DNA of 64,000 nt from Adhaeribacter aquaticus DSM 16391 (GCF_000473365.1 NZ_KI421517.1:1075363-1139362), one strand, 5' to 3'. Positions 1-9,310 are shown, counted from the first letter of the stretch. Numbers and translations: made by a program. Notes: generated from the sequence alone by a model not told the origin.

Positions 1-1713
1 GGTAGTCCTACCCCAGAATTTAATCAAAAGGTTACCAACGACAAGATTAAAGCGTATATTGATAGCCCCGGAGGTAAACATAAGAAGCTGATAGTAGTGG
101 CTGATAGCCTTCCGCGCGTTATTGAAGCGATTGGTGAAAACGTATACCGCGATTACTTCCTGATGATTGATGAAATCGACGCGTTCCAAAACGACGCAGC
201 GTTCAGGGGTAGTATGGAAAAGAGCCTGGACTATTACAAGAAGTTTCCCCAAACCAATCGAGCATTGGTTACCGCCACGCCGCTTGGGTTCTCCGATCCA
301 GAACTTGAGCATGAACATCAAACTATTATACAGTATGAAACCCCGGTTGGCCGGGATATCGCGCTTATTTACACCGATAATGTTTCTGGCTCAGCATTCG
401 ACCATATCAAAGAACAACTTCAAACAAACCCGGGCCAAAAAATTGCCATCGCCTTCAATTCTGTAACAGGTTGCCGTGGGTTAGCGCAGAAGTTAGAAAA
501 GGACCGCGTTGTTTCTCCTGCCGAAATTAAAATATTATGCAGCACAAGTAGCGAGGAAAGGGTAGGGAAATACTTCGCTGAGCTCACAAATGAGCAGCTC
601 CCGGGCCAGGTAACCTTCTTTACCTCCGCCTATTTCAATGGATTCGACCTGGATGAGCGTTATCACCTGGTGTCTATCTCAGACCCAACATCCCCGATAA
701 CCGCATTATCCGACCATAAACTTAAGCAAATTGCCGGAAGATCAAGGCCAGGCCTACTTTCGGAAACTGTGATTTATGGAACAAGCAAAGAGCTTCCGGA
801 AGAGATCACTGCCGTAGATGAAAAATCTTTAATAAGTGCCGCGGTTGACGAGATCAAAGCGATCGAGTGCTTCGAAATGAATTTCCGAAATAACCCCGTA
901 CTTAAAAATAGTATAAAAAAGATCAGAGAACTGGTGGTAGAAAGGACCCGCCATTTAAAGTATTCCTTGGTACGGTTAGACGCGGATGGTAAACCTCAAA
1001 TATCCTACTTCAACGTAGATGCTTGCCTAGAAACCATAAGGGTAAACAAGGAAGTTTACCAGGACGCGGTGTCGCTAAAGGACCTTTTGGGCAAAAATAA
1101 TAATATAATAGGCTTCCACGTTTCTCATTCAAAAACCGCCATCAAGCATGACCTAAAGAAGGATGGCGAGATCAGGAAACGAAATGCAGAAGAAGCCATC
1201 AACCTACTCAGAACCACGAACTCTAGCGCGCAGCTTTCCCTCTTACTGACTGACCCAACCTTACCAGAACAACAAAAGAAGATTATCAGGGAATATGAGG
1301 CCCTCTACCAATTTATAGACGGGGAACAGCTGCTAGAATCCTTAAAAAACCATTATAACCCGGGTGACGCCAGAGCATGGAACACCTTTAAAAGTGCCGC
1401 TATATTCGCCGCTTACGATGAAAGTCATCCTTTTAAACAAAGAATGAACCGCCACTTCAAGGTTGGTGATAGGTATACCCCAGAGCAAATTCTAAAAAGG
1501 CTTAACGCTGTTTTTGAAGAAGCCCACCTGGGTACCAAGCTAGACAGCCCAGTAATTGCAGTCCGGATGTTTAAGCTCTTTTATGCTACCGTTGTAAAAA
1601 GAAAGAGTGGCAAAAGGGCACAGGAAGTAATATCCGACAATCCCAGGAAGGTAACGGTAACCATGACCATAAAAGACCTTACCACATTTGATCCTGCCCG
1701 TTTCCTTGGATAA
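1..1713 (+). CDS. SF2 (DEAD/DEAH-like) helicase, 5' end outside window
   Basis: The frame is open from base 1, so the N-terminus with Walker A lies left of the window; an internal GTG at 97 is not a convincing start. Visible superfamily 2 motifs are DEID (motif II, near residue 58 of the visible part), a TATP motif III about 45 residues later, and QIAGRSR (motif VI) in a second RecA-like domain. About 300 C-terminal residues match nothing I recognise. Such helicases, often named origin-binding or DEAD-box proteins, occur in Bacteroidota mobile elements beside small replication modules. Role in element replication is inferred from the neighbours; the helicase class is seen directly. Confidence 0.7.
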   Translation, partial: GSPTPEFNQKVTNDKIKAYIDSPGGKHKKLIVVADSLPRVIEAIGENVYRDYFLMIDEIDAFQNDAAFRGSMEKSLDYYKKFPQTNRALVTATPLGFSDPELEHEHQTIIQYETPVGRDIALIYTDNVSGSAFDHIKEQLQTNPGQKIAIAFNSVTGCRGLAQKLEKDRVVSPAEIKILCSTSSEERVGKYFAELTNEQLPGQVTFFTSAYFNGFDLDERYHLVSISDPTSPITALSDHKLKQIAGRSRPGLLSETVIYGTSKELPEEITAVDEKSLISAAVDEIKAIECFEMNFRNNPVLKNSIKKIRELVVERTRHLKYSLVRLDADGKPQISYFNVDACLETIRVNKEVYQDAVSLKDLLGKNNNIIGFHVSHSKTAIKHDLKKDGEIRKRNAEEAINLLRTTNSSAQLSLLLTDPTLPEQQKKIIREYEALYQFIDGEQLLESLKNHYNPGDARAWNTFKSAAIFAAYDESHPFKQRMNRHFKVGDRYTPEQILKRLNAVFEEAHLGTKLDSPVIAVRMFKLFYATVVKRKSGKRAQEVISDNPRKVTVTMTIKDLTTFDPARFLG

Positions 1714-2260
1714 AACCCCCTTAAATAAAACGTATAATAAAATCCAGCTGCCTGCCCATGCTGCCTGCTCATTCTCACCTTAAACATAAACACACAAGAA
1801 CTTCACACTTTCCTAGATATGCAGCGCAGCCGCAGCTTTACCACTTTGACCACTTATCTATTTTTTATTAGGGGGATAAGTGGTCATTACCTACGTACGG
1901 GTACCCAATTTCGAGTTGCGCGCTCACGAGTATGCTCTCCCTATACGGGCTAATATTCCAATCCCACAAGTCAGGAACAACCCGACTGACTGGTAATATA
2001 TGTAATAGCTACCGTGTTCCTTTAATCCTGTCGGAAAGAACGGCTTATTTATCCGACAAGTGAAATCTACTACGCGCATTCGCGTGTATGGTACCTAGCC
2101 AAACACCCCGCCCCTTCGCTCGCCCGACGCCTACCCCCCCGGTGTTTCAATGGCACAATCTAATTCTGGCGCCCTGTAGCCATGTATTTTCCTAGCAAAC
2201 GGAACCTGCCACACCCCAAATAATCCAGTCTGTTCATTTTTCAACCTTAAACCACAGCGT
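1714..2260. other. Non-coding spacer with several inverted repeats
   Basis: About 550 bases without a plausible gene. The spacer holds a perfect 12-base inverted repeat (1847-1886), 6-base arms at 1969-1974/1986-1991, 7-base arms at 2029-2035/2052-2058 and 5-base arms at 2072-2076/2081-2085. The first and third repeats both have 16-base spacers. The 3' part (about 2100-2145) is C-rich. Position between helicase and ATPase genes suits an element replication origin or regulatory region, but this is inference. Confidence 0.45.
1847..1886. repeat. Perfect 12-bp inverted repeat
   Basis: Arms 1847-1858 (TGACCACTTATC) and 1875-1886 are exact reverse complements, separated by an AT-rich 16-base spacer ending in GGGG. 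There is no T-run after it, so a terminator is unlikely. It could be an operator or an origin element. Confidence 0.6.
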
Positions 2261-3157
2261 ATGCAATTACAACCAGCCAATCGCAAGCGGTCCAAGATCC
2301 GGTTGCTCTTACAATCTCCTGCCGGCGGAGGAAAAACTATGAGTGCCTTATTAATAGCTAACGGCATAGCGGGTTCATGGTCAAAGGTCGCCATCGTTGA
2401 TACCGAGAACCGGTCAGCGGATCTTTATTCCGACTTAGGAGCGTATAATGTATTACACCTTTCACCACCGTGTACACCAGAGCGCTTCATTCAGGCAATA
2501 GAAACCTGTGAAAGCGCGGGCATGGAGGTTATCATTTTGGACAGTATTACCCACGAATGGGAATACCTATTGGACTACCATGCCAGTCTTCCAGGAAACT
2601 CGTTTACCGCCTGGAGCAAAGTCACACCACGCCACTCAGCTTTCATCGAAAGGATCCTTCAATCAACTTGTCACATCATTGCTACGGTGCGGTCGAAAAC
2701 AGAATATGCCCTTTCGGAGAAGAATGGTAAACAGGTTCCTGAGAAGTTAGGCATGAAATCTATCCAGCGGGATGGCATTGACTACGAATTCACGGTGGTG
2801 CTGGAGCTGGATCTCAAGCATAATGCCAGTGCATCCAAAGACCGTACCCGCCTGTTTATGGATAAACCTCCTTTCCGGCTAAATGAAGATACCGGCAAGC
2901 AAATTCTAGCATGGTGCACAAGCGGCCACTCTGAAACAGCGCCTTTAGACGATGAGGCCATCCAGCAGCAGGTTAGCCAATGCGCCAGCCTCCCGGAGCT
3001 AACGGCAATCTATTACCGGTGCAATGAGGAGCAAAAAGAAGCGCTCATGCCGGTATTCCAGCAGCAGAAACAATATATCATGCAATCAACGGCACTAACC
3101 AATCAATTACTAAACCAAACAATCAACAACCATGGAACTAATACACGCCCTAGCTAG
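2261..3157 (+). CDS. Sak4-like/AAA_24 P-loop ATPase
   Basis: This 298-residue protein has a Walker A motif (SPAGGGKT, about residues 19-26) and a Walker B strand (VIILDS, about 89-94), followed by a RecA-like core with an ATVRSKTEY stretch. This layout matches the phage AAA_24/Sak4 family, RecA-like ATPases linked to single-strand annealing and recombination in phages and mobile elements. The last 60 residues are glutamine-rich and less conserved-looking. The end overlaps the DUF3871 gene by 26 bases, which suggests co-translation. A function in element recombination or replication is inferred; general P-loop ATPase assignment is firm. Confidence 0.75.
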   Translation: MQLQPANRKRSKIRLLLQSPAGGGKTMSALLIANGIAGSWSKVAIVDTENRSADLYSDLGAYNVLHLSPPCTPERFIQAIETCESAGMEVIILDSITHEWEYLLDYHASLPGNSFTAWSKVTPRHSAFIERILQSTCHIIATVRSKTEYALSEKNGKQVPEKLGMKSIQRDGIDYEFTVVLELDLKHNASASKDRTRLFMDKPPFRLNEDTGKQILAWCTSGHSETAPLDDEAIQQQVSQCASLPELTAIYYRCNEEQKEALMPVFQQQKQYIMQSTALTNQLLNQTINNHGTNTRPS

Positions 3158-4127
3158 AACACAAAATCATTCGATTAGAACAATTAATCAAGAGCTGGAC
3201 CAACAATCCAGCTCTTCTGCTTTTATAGAGGCCAATACGACAGCTGTTCCCTTCCAGGATATACAGCATAACCACATTATCCCGGTGTTTGTTAAGGATA
3301 ATGAGCCGCTCATTAGCCAGTCGGATTTTATCCTGGCTACTCAGGATGCGGTACAGGATCTTTTCCGGGGAGAGACCATTCTCCAGCCACAGATACGGGT
3401 ATCGCACCCTATTAAGGGCCGCATACCGGAAGCCAAAGATAAACCAGCCAGTCAGCTACTGGAATGGGAACGCACCATCTATTATGAGCGGGCTATGTTC
3501 TGCATCGAAATACCAACCATTATGGATGATATTGATGGCAACCGGCTAACCTTGATGGTAGGCGGTGTGAAAGCCTATAACCTGGACAACCTCTATAATA
3601 AAAAAGGGGCGGCCGAGCATTTCAAGATATTCATTGGTTTTAAGAACCTGGTTTGCACCAACCTCTGTGTGCGTACTGATGGGTACAAGGCAGATTTGAA
3701 GGTAGCGAGCCTGGATCAATTACGAAGTGCCATCTACCGCTTAATGGATCAATATGACCAGCACCGGCACCTTAGACAGATGCAGGCGCTGACCGGTTAC
3801 TCTATCACGGAGCAGCAGTTCGCTCATTTGCTGGGCCGTTGCCGCATGTACCAATATCTCCCATCGGAAGAAAAGAAAGCAATCCCGGCACTCCTGTACG
3901 GTGATTCCCAGCTGAATTCGGTATGCCAGGACTACTACAAGGATGCAAGCTTTTGCCGACAGGAAGATGGGAATATTAACCTGTGGCGCTTATACAACCT
4001 GTTTACCGGGGCAAATAAGTCGACCTACATTGATCAGTTCCTAGACCGCTCAGTGAACGCGCTGGATTTCGCCTCACAGGTGCAGCATGCACTGGACGGA
4101 GGCCGTGCCAGTTGGTTCCTAAACTGA
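3132..4127 (+). CDS. DUF3871 family protein
   Basis: The 331-residue product resembles DUF3871, a family seen in Bacteroidota phage-like and integrative elements. The central part has the features I associate with it: a VGGVKAYN stretch near residue 145, then GFKNLVCTNLC near 175, and a C-terminal NLWRLYNLFTGANKSTYID segment ending close to the C-terminus. No catalytic motif is obvious, and no membrane segment or signal peptide is present. The start lies inside the upstream ATPase gene, and a strong terminator follows at 4172, so the two genes probably form a short operon. Molecular function is unknown. Confidence 0.75.
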   Translation: MELIHALARTQNHSIRTINQELDQQSSSSAFIEANTTAVPFQDIQHNHIIPVFVKDNEPLISQSDFILATQDAVQDLFRGETILQPQIRVSHPIKGRIPEAKDKPASQLLEWERTIYYERAMFCIEIPTIMDDIDGNRLTLMVGGVKAYNLDNLYNKKGAAEHFKIFIGFKNLVCTNLCVRTDGYKADLKVASLDQLRSAIYRLMDQYDQHRHLRQMQALTGYSITEQQFAHLLGRCRMYQYLPSEEKKAIPALLYGDSQLNSVCQDYYKDASFCRQEDGNINLWRLYNLFTGANKSTYIDQFLDRSVNALDFASQVQHALDGGRASWFLN

Positions 4128-4171
4128 GAGAGTTTAAACGCTAGAAATTTAAACCCTTGCGTGTCTCTTTT

Positions 4172-4208
4172 GCCGGTTTTCTGAACATTACAGCAAAACC
4201 GGCTTTTT
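4172..4208 (+). terminator. Rho-independent terminator after DUF3871
   Basis: GCCGGTTTTCTG (4172-4183) pairs with CAGCAAAACCGGC (4191-4203; one bulged base), followed by five T. It closes the ATPase-DUF3871 operon. Confidence 0.85.
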
Positions 4209-4232
4209 ACATCATATGGTGTAAGGAAGGAT

Positions 4233-4250
4233 AGGCTCATGGGTGAGCCT
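4233..4250. repeat. 7-bp hairpin upstream of kinase gene
   Basis: AGGCTCA and TGAGCCT are perfect arms around a 4-base loop. It sits in the 224-base spacer before the GC-rich kinase gene, which otherwise shows only a repeated CATATGGTG (around 4214 and 4317). Role unknown. Confidence 0.4.
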
Positions 4251-4432
4251 CCAAAGGCTCTATCACAAACCACTGACTTCCGAATTGATATGAAACAGCA
4301 GTATATACTACTTCCCATATGGTGCGTGCTTCGCCCTAGGCTTAAAAGAATAATGAAAAGCGAACTATTCTAGGTAGATAGTTGTATATTCGGCAGAGGC
4401 GGCCCACGGGATAACAGCGTTTCCAAGAACGC

Positions 4433-5500
4433 ATGCTATCAAGTAACCCCGCACCCGGCTTCCTGGAGTCACTGGCCGAGGGCAGTGACCAAGTGATTTT
4501 CTCCTTTGAGGTGGCCAGCCAGCGGCTCTCCTACCTCAACCCTGCCTTCGAGGAGGTCTGGTCCCAGACCCGCCGGAGCGCCGTGGACAACCCCCAAGGC
4601 CTGCTGGAGACGGTTCACCCCGAGGACCTGGCCTACGTCCGGAAAATATACCGCAATGTGCTTAATGGAAGGATAATCAAGGACGCAGAGTTCCGTATCC
4701 GTACCCACGGCGGCAGGGAGAGGTGGGTCTGCGTCTGCCCACACCTGTCGGAGGACCATTCCTACGTCATGGGCTACGTCAGCGACGTCACCGCCCAGAA
4801 GCACTACAACGACACCCTCAAGAAGTACTCCGACAAGAAGAACTCCATCCTCAACATCCTCTCCCACGACCTGGCCGGCCCCCTGGGCATGATCCACAGC
4901 CTCTCCCAGATGCTGGGCGACGGCAAGGAGGAGGGCGCCCGGGAGATCATCGGCATCATTGAGAAAAGCAGCCGCCAGGGCGTGCAGCTGATCCAGGACT
5001 TCATCAAGCAGGAGTTCCTGGAGTCCTCCGAGGTGAAGCTCATCCGGCGCCGGGTGGACTTGGCGCAGGCCATCCGGGAGTCCATGGAGGAGTACTTGGC
5101 CACCCAGCAGCTGACGGGCAAGACGTTCCGGCTCCACGCCTCCGGGGAGCCGGTGTTCCTGGAGGTGGACGACAACAAGTTCATGCAGGTCATTAACAAC
5201 CTCATCTCTAACGCCATCAAGTTCACCCCTGACGGAGGCCAGATCACCGTAGCCCTGGAGGACAAAGGAGAGACGGTGCTGGTGACGGTGGCCGACACGG
5301 GGGTGGGCATCCCCGAGAGATACCACGCCACCCTATTCGACAAGTTCACCCGCGCCAGAAGGCCCGGCATCAAGGGGGAGCCCTCGGTGGGACTTGGCAT
5401 GTCCATCATCAAAACCATTGTAGAGTGGCACGGCGGCAGGATATGGTTTAAGAGCGCGGAGGGGAAGGGCAGCACCTTCTTCATAGAGCTACCCAGATAG
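4433..5500 (+). CDS. Soluble PAS-domain sensor histidine kinase
   Basis: The 355-residue protein has an N-terminal PAS domain (about 15-120), a HisKA dimerisation domain with phosphoacceptor His145 in the SHDLAGP H-box, and a HATPase_c domain with N-box (INNLISNAIKF, 254-264), G1 (DTGVGI, 288-293) and G2 (GLGMS, 320-324). All catalytic boxes look intact. There is no signal peptide or membrane helix, so it should sense a cytoplasmic cue. No response regulator is adjacent. The gene is strikingly GC-rich, with runs of G/C third positions, unlike the chromosomal genes to the right, which points to acquisition from a GC-richer relative as element cargo. The partner and signal are unknown. Confidence 0.9.
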   Translation: MLSSNPAPGFLESLAEGSDQVIFSFEVASQRLSYLNPAFEEVWSQTRRSAVDNPQGLLETVHPEDLAYVRKIYRNVLNGRIIKDAEFRIRTHGGRERWVCVCPHLSEDHSYVMGYVSDVTAQKHYNDTLKKYSDKKNSILNILSHDLAGPLGMIHSLSQMLGDGKEEGAREIIGIIEKSSRQGVQLIQDFIKQEFLESSEVKLIRRRVDLAQAIRESMEEYLATQQLTGKTFRLHASGEPVFLEVDDNKFMQVINNLISNAIKFTPDGGQITVALEDKGETVLVTVADTGVGIPERYHATLFDKFTRARRPGIKGEPSVGLGMSIIKTIVEWHGGRIWFKSAEGKGSTFFIELPR

Positions 5501-5506
5501 GGCCTT

Positions 5507-5532
5507 ATCCGGAGGGACTATTTCCCCCGGAT
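5507..5532. other. Hairpin between the two kinase genes
   Basis: ATCCGG (5507-5512) pairs with CCGGAT (5527-5532), with an inner GGGA/TCCC extension and one bulge. No T-run follows, so it may be a weak attenuator or an mRNA processing or stability element. Confidence 0.35.
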
Positions 5533-5594
5533 GTTAGTGCCAGTGGCCCCACTCCCAGGGCGCCTATTGTAAAAAGAACCTTCATAACAAAAAA

Positions 5595-8120
5595 GTGATT
5601 ACAGAATACTTTAGTGAACAGAATGGCCCAGGCAGTGCAGCCGGTCCAGCCCAGGACGCAGCCGAACAGGTGGTGCCCGGGAAAAGGCTGGAAGTAAGCG
5701 AGACAAGCCTGGCGGCAGACCTCACGGGGATGCGCCGGCTCTATGAGCTGCAGTCCAAACTGGCACAGCAAACGGACGTAAAGGTGGCCTTCCAGGAAGT
5801 GCTTGCCCTGGCCTGCGTGTTCACCGGTACCGACCGGGGCTGCGTGCAGTTCCTCAGCGATGACAGGAAGCGAATGGAGATGTTCGTCTGGCAAGGGTAC
5901 CCAGATGACAGCCCCTTTATCTCCTTCTTCCGCTACGAGGGCCTGAAAAATGGATGCGAGGTGACGCGTGTTCAGCGGCAGCGCCTGATCATAGAAGAAA
6001 CCGTTGGTTTTGAAGGATTGGCAGGCACTGATGCTGGCGCCGCCACCTACGCAGACGAAATCCGGGCCGCACAGTCCACTCCCATGACGAGCCGCTCTGA
6101 TGAGACAATAGGCGTCATCAGCACCCAGTTCCGCCAGCCGCACCGGCCAAGCGACCACGAGCTGCGCCTGATGGACATGCTGGCTTGGACAGCCGCGGAA
6201 TTCCTGGAGCGCCACCGGGCAGATGCAGCGCTGCGCCATTCCGAAGAACGTTACCGCACGCTGTTTGAGACCATGGATGAGGCCTATGCCGTTATAGAGA
6301 TGCTTTTTGACACGCAAAATAAACCCGTTGATTTTCGCATCCTTGAATGCAATCCCGCATTCGGAAAACTGACCGGACTCCAAAACGCCGCCGGAAAAAC
6401 AGCGCGGGAACTCGTGCCCGAAATTGAACAATTCTGGATAGAGACACACGGCCAAGTGGCTTTGACCGGCGAGCCCACCCGTTACAGCAACCGCGTCGCA
6501 GGACTCCATGACAGGTGGTATGACGGCTATGCTTTTCGCCTCGGCGGCAAGGAAAGCCGCCAAGTCGCCATTGTTTTCAGCGAAATCACCGAGCGAAAAC
6601 GCACCGAGGAAGCCCTGCGCGTAGCTGAGGAGAAACACCGTACCCAGCTTGAGCAGAAAGTAGCCCAACGCACAATTGAATTAATGGAAAGCACCGCCCT
6701 GCTGCAATCCGTATTTGACACTTCTTTAATAGGTATGTCGGTGCTGAAGGCCGTGCGGGACGGAAACGGGGAAATTCAGGATTTCAGCATCCAGCTGGCC
6801 AATAAAAAGCTGCAACGGGAAACCAACCGCCCTGATCTGGAAGGGAAACACTTTGCAGAGGAGTTTCCCGGCATCAAACAGACAGAAATGTTTGAGTTGA
6901 TGCTCAGGGTAGTGGAATCTGGCGAACCGGCCGGCTGTGAGCACCCTTACCGGTACGAAGGTCTGGATAAGTGGTATTCCAGTACATTAGTCAAGCTTGA
7001 TGACGGGCTGGTGATGACCACCCTGAATATTACCTCCCGGAAACAGGCCGAAAAGGAACTGGCCAAAAATCATACGCTGCTCCGACAAGCCGAGCAGGTT
7101 TCTCGCATGGGCAGCTGGGAGTACGACGTGGCCACGGGCGGTTTCGACTGGAGCGAGGGCATGTACCACCTGTTCAATCTACCAACAGGCCAACCGGTGA
7201 GGCCGCAAATCTATCTGGATTTTGTCATTTCAGAAGACCTGCCAAAGGCTGAAAAGATTGTTAAGGATATAGTAAAGCCCCTGCAATCTTTTGAAGAAAC
7301 AATTCGGATCTCAGTGGACGGGCAGGAGGTGACGCTTAAAATCAAAGCAATCGTACAGGAGAATCTTTCGGGCGGAGCCGAAAAAGTACTGGGGGTAGAC
7401 ATGGATACATCGGAGTTGAAGCGGCTGGAGCAGGAGAACCTCTCTATGCGCCTTCAGCAGCAGCAGCAACTCCTGAAAGCCATCCTGGAGGCCCAGGAAG
7501 AAGAAAGTAGGCGTATCTCGGAATCCCTCCACAATGGGGTGGGGCAAATCCTCTACGCCGCCAAACTCAGCCTGGCAAGAGTAGATTTAGATGCGCCCAA
7601 GGCGCAGGAACCCGCGGTGGCAGAAGCCCTCCAGAAGGCAGAGTCCCTGCTTACCGAGGCAATTGTGGAGACCAGGAAGGTATCGCATGAACTGGTACCC
7701 ATCCTGCTCAAAGAATTTGGCCTGCAGCATGCGATTGAGGAATTCTGCAAGCACTTTTCCGTATCCGGGATTAAGCTTGATTGCCACTGCTTCCCAGATC
7801 GACTGCCGGACCATCTGGAGAAGGCCATCTACCGCATGGGTCAGGAACTGATCAATAACATTGTACGGCATTCGGGCGCCACCCAGGCGAACCTGGAGTT
7901 GAGCAGGGACCAGGAACATATTTACCTGGAGGCCCGGGACAACGGCAAAGGCATGGATTGGGGAAGTACCGAAGACGGTAGCCAAAGCAGGGGCATAGGC
8001 ATTCGCACCATCCAGGACCGGGTCAAACTCCTTGACGGGACTGTGGAGGTTGACTCCACCCCCGGTAAAGACACCTTCATCACCATCTGCCTGCCTGCCC
8101 CTGATCGCGCTAGCAATTGA
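5595..8120 (+). CDS. GAF/multi-PAS histidine kinase of the HisKA_3 (NarL-partner) type
   Basis: An 841-residue cytoplasmic kinase starting with GTG. Order of domains: GAF (about 45-215), three PAS modules (about 220-335, 370-480, 490-610), a glutamine-rich helix, a HisKA_3 domain with phosphoacceptor His646 in SLHNGVGQ, and HATPase_c with N-box (QELINNIVRHS), G1 (DNGKGMD) and G2 (GIGIRT). HisKA_3 kinases normally phosphorylate NarL/LuxR-type regulators, yet none is nearby. The second PAS and the catalytic tail resemble the kinase at 34453-38295. It follows the other cargo kinase by 94 bases, is also GC-rich in its 5' half, and probably travels with it. Signal unknown. Confidence 0.9.
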   Translation: MITEYFSEQNGPGSAAGPAQDAAEQVVPGKRLEVSETSLAADLTGMRRLYELQSKLAQQTDVKVAFQEVLALACVFTGTDRGCVQFLSDDRKRMEMFVWQGYPDDSPFISFFRYEGLKNGCEVTRVQRQRLIIEETVGFEGLAGTDAGAATYADEIRAAQSTPMTSRSDETIGVISTQFRQPHRPSDHELRLMDMLAWTAAEFLERHRADAALRHSEERYRTLFETMDEAYAVIEMLFDTQNKPVDFRILECNPAFGKLTGLQNAAGKTARELVPEIEQFWIETHGQVALTGEPTRYSNRVAGLHDRWYDGYAFRLGGKESRQVAIVFSEITERKRTEEALRVAEEKHRTQLEQKVAQRTIELMESTALLQSVFDTSLIGMSVLKAVRDGNGEIQDFSIQLANKKLQRETNRPDLEGKHFAEEFPGIKQTEMFELMLRVVESGEPAGCEHPYRYEGLDKWYSSTLVKLDDGLVMTTLNITSRKQAEKELAKNHTLLRQAEQVSRMGSWEYDVATGGFDWSEGMYHLFNLPTGQPVRPQIYLDFVISEDLPKAEKIVKDIVKPLQSFEETIRISVDGQEVTLKIKAIVQENLSGGAEKVLGVDMDTSELKRLEQENLSMRLQQQQQLLKAILEAQEEESRRISESLHNGVGQILYAAKLSLARVDLDAPKAQEPAVAEALQKAESLLTEAIVETRKVSHELVPILLKEFGLQHAIEEFCKHFSVSGIKLDCHCFPDRLPDHLEKAIYRMGQELINNIVRHSGATQANLELSRDQEHIYLEARDNGKGMDWGSTEDGSQSRGIGIRTIQDRVKLLDGTVEVDSTPGKDTFITICLPAPDRASN

Positions 8121-8191
8121 TGGCTCAAATTTGGCAGGAATCGCAAACCCCCGGGTGCAAAATCCAATTCACAGTGCCGGCGAATACTTTT

Positions 8192-9310
8192 CTACAACTC
8201 CGGCATCATTGAGCTTTCTACCTGTATTGCGCCGATACTTCGCAAATAGATCAAGCTGGTATTCAGATTGGAGTGCCCGAGCAGTTGCTGGAGCAGCTTC
8301 AGGTTTTGGGTTCTCGTAAACACGTTTACCGATGCTGCATGGCGGAAGCTATATAACGTCTGCTTCGGTTGTAGTAATCCAAGATCTAGCATCTTCGTCT
8401 TCGCACGTGACCACATGGTATTAAAATAGCACTCGTTGAATGGCTCCAAGCACCTGGTGAATATATTCTCATCCGGCAAGAGATCGCCAATACATCTTTC
8501 CACCAATTCTTGTCGGACAAAATCCGGTATCGGCAAACTTCTGATCCTGCCGCTCTTGTTCTCTTTCCCGTCAAGAGAGAAGCAGGTAAAGTGTTCATCG
8601 AAATGTTTGCGCTTAAGCAACCTGATCTCCCGGTGGGGCCGCAATAAAGTCCCGTACATCAATAAAGCGCACAAGTACAAGTGCGGAAAATTTTCCTTTA
8701 AATACTGCAATACCGGTGCAAGTTGCTCGGGAGTATAAGCCTGATGCAGCACCGCTTTCGCTCTACGCTTTGTCGTTTCCAGCACTGGATTAGTCTTACA
8801 ATATCCTTGTTTTAGAAGCCGAGAAAAAACCGCCCCAAGGGTTCGACGTTTGTTCTGGTAATAAGTCCCGGAAGAGGAAAACCGTTTTAAGAAGCGCTCT
8901 ATATCTGCGGTAACGATCTCATCCGGTAGCGCACCTTTCCGGTCCTCAGCCACCAGGAAATCAGAGAAACTTTCAACCACCTTCAGGATATCCCGGCGAT
9001 AAACGCTGCTGTATGAACCACCTTCAATATCCTGAGCAACCTGGTTGAGCAATTGAATAAGTGGTTGCTTCTGTACTGGGGTTTTAACCTCCTCCGGGGT
9101 CCATCCCGAAAGGAGCGCTTTGATATAGCCTCGGACTAGCTGCTTTAACAACCGCTCTCGTGCTGCCAGTGTATCGCAGTTATTGGGCATACAATTGATT
9201 CCTATTGCTTTCCCGTTGTAGAACCGGTAACGCTTACCGGAGTAGTAAAAGGTGATGTAAGCCCGCTGACTTAGATCATGCAGGTTGACAATCTTTGGAT
9301 CTGTGAACAT
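8192..9310 (-). CDS. Tyrosine recombinase / site-specific integrase
   Basis: The 372-residue protein has an N-terminal core-binding (SAM-like) domain (about 80-180) and a C-terminal phage-integrase catalytic domain. Catalytic residues visible are the first Arg in LLRPHREIRLL, the second Arg in YSFRHAAS (the usual upstream His is Tyr here), the LLGHSNL His, and the nucleophile Tyr in the downstream TSLIYL segment. It reads away from the adjacent tRNA-Phe fragment and converges on the kinase gene 71 bases away. It very likely catalyses integration and excision of the element at tRNA-Phe. Base composition lies between cargo and chromosome. Confidence 0.9.
   Translation of the reverse strand: MFTDPKIVNLHDLSQRAYITFYYSGKRYRFYNGKAIGINCMPNNCDTLAARERLLKQLVRGYIKALLSGWTPEEVKTPVQKQPLIQLLNQVAQDIEGGSYSSVYRRDILKVVESFSDFLVAEDRKGALPDEIVTADIERFLKRFSSSGTYYQNKRRTLGAVFSRLLKQGYCKTNPVLETTKRRAKAVLHQAYTPEQLAPVLQYLKENFPHLYLCALLMYGTLLRPHREIRLLKRKHFDEHFTCFSLDGKENKSGRIRSLPIPDFVRQELVERCIGDLLPDENIFTRCLEPFNECYFNTMWSRAKTKMLDLGLLQPKQTLYSFRHAASVNVFTRTQNLKLLQQLLGHSNLNTSLIYLRSIGAIQVESSMMPEL

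Noticed and set aside
4469-5326. Long open frame on the minus strand inside the first cargo kinase
   Set aside because: It is antisense to an intact kinase with all catalytic motifs; high GC keeps the opposite strand free of stops.
5505-6668. 387-codon minus-strand frame over the second cargo kinase
   Set aside because: The opposite strand encodes GAF and PAS domains with good motifs; the minus product has no recognisable domain.
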